Assembly: GCF_900188385.1 (NCBI RefSeq) | Contig: NZ_FZOI01000016.1 | Location: 62,001 to 126,000 of the forward strand | Reading direction: 5' to 3' | Source of the DNA: Azospirillum sp. RU38E | Lineage (GTDB): Bacteria > Pseudomonadota > Alphaproteobacteria > Azospirillales > Azospirillaceae | DNA length: 64,000 bases | Part shown: one piece after another, positions 61,576-64,000 of the stretch | Layout of the letters: each line of letters opens with the position of its first letter | Numbering within the stretch: the stretch's first letter is position 1 | Notes under the pieces: model-generated | What the model saw: the letters and a program-made list of their open reading frames with translations, nothing else | What the model was told of the DNA's origin: nothing | Databases searched by the model: none | Position numbers and translations under genes: made by a program

Positions 61576-61908
61576 TTGGCCGATACCGAAGAACCCAGGC
61601 AGAAACGACAGGTCGCCGTCGCCCTGCGCCATCAAGCGGGCGATCCGGCCCTGCCGCGCATTGTGGCCAGCGGTCATGGCGCGGTGGCGGAACAGATATT
61701 GGAACTGGCCTTTGCCCATGGGGTGAAGGTGCGCACCGATGCCGATCTGGCGGAAATTCTTGCCGCTGTGGATGTGGAAAGCGAAATCCCCATTGAGGCG
61801 ATTGCCGCCGTGGCGGAAATTCTTGCCTATGTTTACCGCGCCAATGGCGGGCCGGCTGCGGCCGGCCCTTCCACCGGCCCCGACGATCCTGTAAGACCGC
61901 AGCCATGA
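61576..61908 (+). CDS. FlhB C-terminal-domain paralogue (FlhB-like, no membrane part)
   Basis: About 110 residues from TTG 61576, preceded by GGGAAG seven bases upstream; the frame opens at TTG 61531. The stretch AVALRHQAGDPALPRIVASG aligns with AVALKYDPAAMGAPTVVAKG just after the FlhB cleavage site, and EIPIEAIAAVAEILAYVY matches EIPADHYKAVAQIISYVF. The NPTH site is absent (the region starts RQKRQVAVAL). Such FlhB-CT homologues are known in several bacteria and may modulate export. Confidence 0.85.
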   Translation: MADTEEPRQKRQVAVALRHQAGDPALPRIVASGHGAVAEQILELAFAHGVKVRTDADLAEILAAVDVESEIPIEAIAAVAEILAYVYRANGGPAAAGPSTGPDDPVRPQP

Positions 61909-62240
61909 CCATACCCCTGCCCCCTGCCGCCGCCGATATCGCCGACACGCTGGCCAGCCTGGATGCCCTGCTGACGGCCAGCACCGCCAATGTGCGCAAT
62001 GGCGACATGGTGGATCTGGCCGGGCTGGAGCGGGAGGTGAAGCCGATTCTGGATGCCGCCCTGGGCCTGCCGCCCGAACAGGCCCGCGCGCTGTTGCCAC
62101 AGCTGGAACAGGTGATGCTGGCACTGGAACAGCTTTCCACCGCCCTGCGGGAAGTGCATGGCGACAAGCTGGGAGGTACGGAAACCCATTCCACCCGCAT
62201 TCGCGCCGCCGCCGCCTATCGCCGCAGCGAGGAAGGTTGA
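61905..62240 (+). CDS. Small helical protein in a flagellar group (FlgN/FliT-like in form)
   Basis: 111 residues starting in an ATGA overlap with the FlhB-like gene. Two long helices are predicted (DIADTLASLDALLTASTANV and LLPQLEQVMLALEQLSTALREV), the form of flagellar export chaperones such as FlgN, but no firm family match is seen. Context before fliO supports a flagellar role. Confidence 0.75.
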   Translation: MTIPLPPAAADIADTLASLDALLTASTANVRNGDMVDLAGLEREVKPILDAALGLPPEQARALLPQLEQVMLALEQLSTALREVHGDKLGGTETHSTRIRAAAAYRRSEEG

Positions 62241-62242
62241 GC

Positions 62243-62593
62243 ATGGGCGGGGATAGTTACATCCGTTTTGTCGCGGCCCTGGTCTTCGTGCTGGCGCTGA
62301 TCGGGCTGTTCGGTTTCCTGCTGCGGCGCTTCGGCCCCAATGCCGGCCTGCCGGTGCAGCGCCGGGGTGCGGCCCGCCGGCTGGGCGTGGTGGAGGTGCT
62401 GCCCCTGGATGCGCGCCGCCGGCTGGTGCTAGTGAAGCGCGACGGGGTGGAACATCTGCTGTTGCTGGGCATGGGGGATGACCGGGTGGTGGAGACGGGC
62501 ATCAGCCCGCCCGTTATTGCCGATGCACCGGCCCCCGCCCCGGCCCCCAGCTTCCTGTCACTGCTGAAACGCAGCCAGGGGGACAAGCCATGA
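62243..62593 (+). CDS. fliO: Flagellar protein FliO
   Basis: 116 residues from ATG 62243 with GGAAGG upstream. One membrane helix (FVAALVFVLALIGLFGFLLRR) is followed by a small beta domain (RLGVVEVLPLDARRRLVLVKRDGVEHLLLLG), the FliO signature. FliO helps assemble the FliP ring. It overlaps fliP by four bases. Confidence 0.9.
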   Translation: MGGDSYIRFVAALVFVLALIGLFGFLLRRFGPNAGLPVQRRGAARRLGVVEVLPLDARRRLVLVKRDGVEHLLLLGMGDDRVVETGISPPVIADAPAPAPAPSFLSLLKRSQGDKP

Positions 62594-63342
62594 GTCTTTT
62601 CACAACGATGCCCGGCTGGCTGCGCGGGCTGGCCCTGGCGCTGCCCGCGCTGTTGCTGGCGGTACTGCCAGCGGCGGCACAAAGCTTCTCGCTGGATATG
62701 GGTGACGGGCCCAGCAGCACCGGCCGCATCATCCAGTTCGTCGCTCTGCTGACGGTGCTGTCACTGGCGCCCAGCATCCTGATCATGATGACCTGTTTTG
62801 TGCGCATCACCATTGTGCTGAGCTTCCTGCGTTCCGCCATGGGCACGATGCAGGTGCCGCCCAATCAGGTGCTGGTCAGCCTGGCCATGTTCCTCACCTT
62901 CTTCATCATGGCACCCACCTTGCAGGCCTCCTATCAGAACGGCATCGTGCCGCTGATGAATGAGGAGGTGGACGAGATGACGGCGTTCAAGCGCGCCATC
63001 GAGCCGTTCCATGCCTTCATGACCAGCCATGTGCGCGAGCGCGATCTGCAGCTTTTCATGGATATTTCCAAGACCCCGCCGGTGGCGGAGCCGAAGGATG
63101 TCCCCATCCATGTGCTGATCCCCGCCTTCATGCTGACGGAGCTGAAACGGTCATTCGAGATCGGTTTTCTGATCTTCGTGCCCTTCCTGATCATCGACAT
63201 GGTGGTGTCGTCGGTGCTGATGTCGATGGGCATGATGATGCTGCCACCGGCCATGATCGCCCTGCCCTTCAAGCTGATCTTCTTTGTGCTGATCGATGGC
63301 TGGTATCTGCTGGTGGGCAGTCTGGTGCAAAGCTTCGGATAG
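62590..63342 (+). CDS. fliP: Flagellar export gate protein FliP
   Basis: 250 residues. A signal peptide-like N-terminus is followed by LSLAPSILIMMTCFVRITIV, MGTMQVPPNQVLVSLAMFLT, the ELKRSFEIGFLIFVPFLIID stretch and a C-terminal GWYLLVGSLVQSF, all standard for FliP. It forms the export gate ring. Confidence 0.97.
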   Translation: MSLFTTMPGWLRGLALALPALLLAVLPAAAQSFSLDMGDGPSSTGRIIQFVALLTVLSLAPSILIMMTCFVRITIVLSFLRSAMGTMQVPPNQVLVSLAMFLTFFIMAPTLQASYQNGIVPLMNEEVDEMTAFKRAIEPFHAFMTSHVRERDLQLFMDISKTPPVAEPKDVPIHVLIPAFMLTELKRSFEIGFLIFVPFLIIDMVVSSVLMSMGMMMLPPAMIALPFKLIFFVLIDGWYLLVGSLVQSFG

Positions 63343-63476
63343 GCGCGCCACCGCCCTGCCCCCATGGCCGGCACAACCCTGCCCCCCGCCCCCTCCCCCC
63401 AACGCCCCCTCCCCGTCAGCGGCCTTCCTGCGCTATAGAAGGCTGCTTCGAACGGAACTGACGGAGTGATGGGCGG

Positions 63477-64000
63477 ATGCAGGTCGGCATCGACATGGGT
63501 TTGACGGCGGAAAACCGCCCGGCACTGCTCGACCTGGAGGAATTGCTGGCCACCCGCCTGCTGGTGCAGGGCAATTCCGGTTCCGGCAAGTCGCACCTGC
63601 TGCGCCGTCTGCTGGAACAGAGCGCGCCCTGGGTGCAGCAATGCGTCATTGATCCGGAAGGGGATTTCGTCACCCTGGCCGACAAATACGGCCATGTGGT
63701 GGTGGAGGCCGCCGACCATACGGAAGTCTCGCTTCAGCGTGTGGCCGCCCGCGTGCGCCAGCACCGCGTTTCCGTGGTGCTGAGCCTGGAGGGGGCGGAT
63801 ATTGAGGCGCAGATGCGTCTGGCCGCCGCCTTCCTGGGCGGACTGTTCGATGCGGAGCGCGATTACTGGTATCCGATGCTGGTGGTGGTGGACGAGGCGC
63901 AGCTATTCGCGCCCGCCGCCGCCGGTGAGGTGTCGGACGAGGCGCGCAAGGTCAGCCTGGGCGCCATGACCAACCTGATGTGCCGTGGCCGCAAGCGCGG
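63477..64000 (+). CDS. HerA/FtsK-like ATP-binding protein, N-terminal part (runs off the right edge)
   Basis: The first 174 residues are present, from ATG 63477. Walker A is GNSGSGKSHLL, Walker B MLVVVDEAQ, with an IDPEGDF motif between, the form of the DUF87/HerA-VirB4 ATPases. The C-terminal part and partners lie outside the window, so the role (DNA handling, secretion or defence) is open. No NurA-like nuclease gene is seen to the left. Confidence 0.8.
   Translation, partial: MQVGIDMGLTAENRPALLDLEELLATRLLVQGNSGSGKSHLLRRLLEQSAPWVQQCVIDPEGDFVTLADKYGHVVVEAADHTEVSLQRVAARVRQHRVSVVLSLEGADIEAQMRLAAAFLGGLFDAERDYWYPMLVVVDEAQLFAPAAAGEVSDEARKVSLGAMTNLMCRGRKR

Noticed and set aside
63477-64000. A defence-system HerA
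   Set aside because: Only 174 residues are visible and no nuclease or Sir2-like partner is in the window, so no such claim is made.

Overview
The window is GC-rich, gene-dense DNA from an alphaproteobacterium. Several features point to the Rhodospirillales / Azospirillaceae-like group: a DUF3126 gene, cckA placed directly downstream of a flgB-flgC-fliE-fliQ-fliR-flhB operon, an accB-accC pair, and the overall style of the proteins. The genus is an inference; no rRNA or tRNA gene was seen.

Left part (1-22.6 kb): a type I modular polyketide locus. On the minus strand a patatin-like lipase, three complete PKS proteins, a NodU/TobZ-type carbamoyltransferase, a SAM methyltransferase and the start of a fourth PKS form one chain in which every stop codon overlaps the next start. 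All three complete modules have KS, AT, KR and ACP but no DH or ER, so a hydroxyl-rich chain that is carbamoylated and methylated is the simplest prediction. The first PKS is unusual: ACP-KS-AT-AT-KR-ACP. Upstream lie an ArsA/Get3-like ATPase with an Hsp20-like tail and a 74-residue partner; divergent to these are a type II thioesterase and a second patatin-like protein.

Middle part (22.5-35.3 kb): a lipid kinase, then a divergent eight-gene signalling locus. Leftward: a membrane SpoIIE/RsbU-type phosphatase, a PrmC-like methyltransferase with a changed catalytic motif, a SET-domain protein and a group IV PLP decarboxylase that lacks the usual Cys. Rightward: a nucleotide-transporter-like membrane domain fused to HEAT repeats and a cyclic-nucleotide-binding-like domain, a HAMP sensor, a small CNB-like protein and a membrane RsbW-type kinase-fold protein. 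This looks like a partner-switching system built around a transporter-like sensor, and I do not recognise it as a described system.

Right part (35.3-64 kb): mostly core genes. These are parE, a hotdog thioesterase, ald with a divergent Lrp-type regulator, gap, a DUF3126 gene, dprA, topA, an HD-GYP response regulator with a broken HD motif, a DsbA-like oxidoreductase, aroQ, accB, accC, a TonB-dependent receptor behind an AT-rich leader, cckA, a flagellar export and rod operon with a good sigma-54 promoter, a divergent fliO-fliP group, and the start of a HerA-like ATPase.

Three intergenic copies (A, B, C) of a roughly 150-base structured repeat are the most striking non-coding signal. Their stems differ in sequence but still pair, while the ATCC and AGTC loops and a TTGGCTT linker are constant. 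Each copy sits just 3' of a gene.
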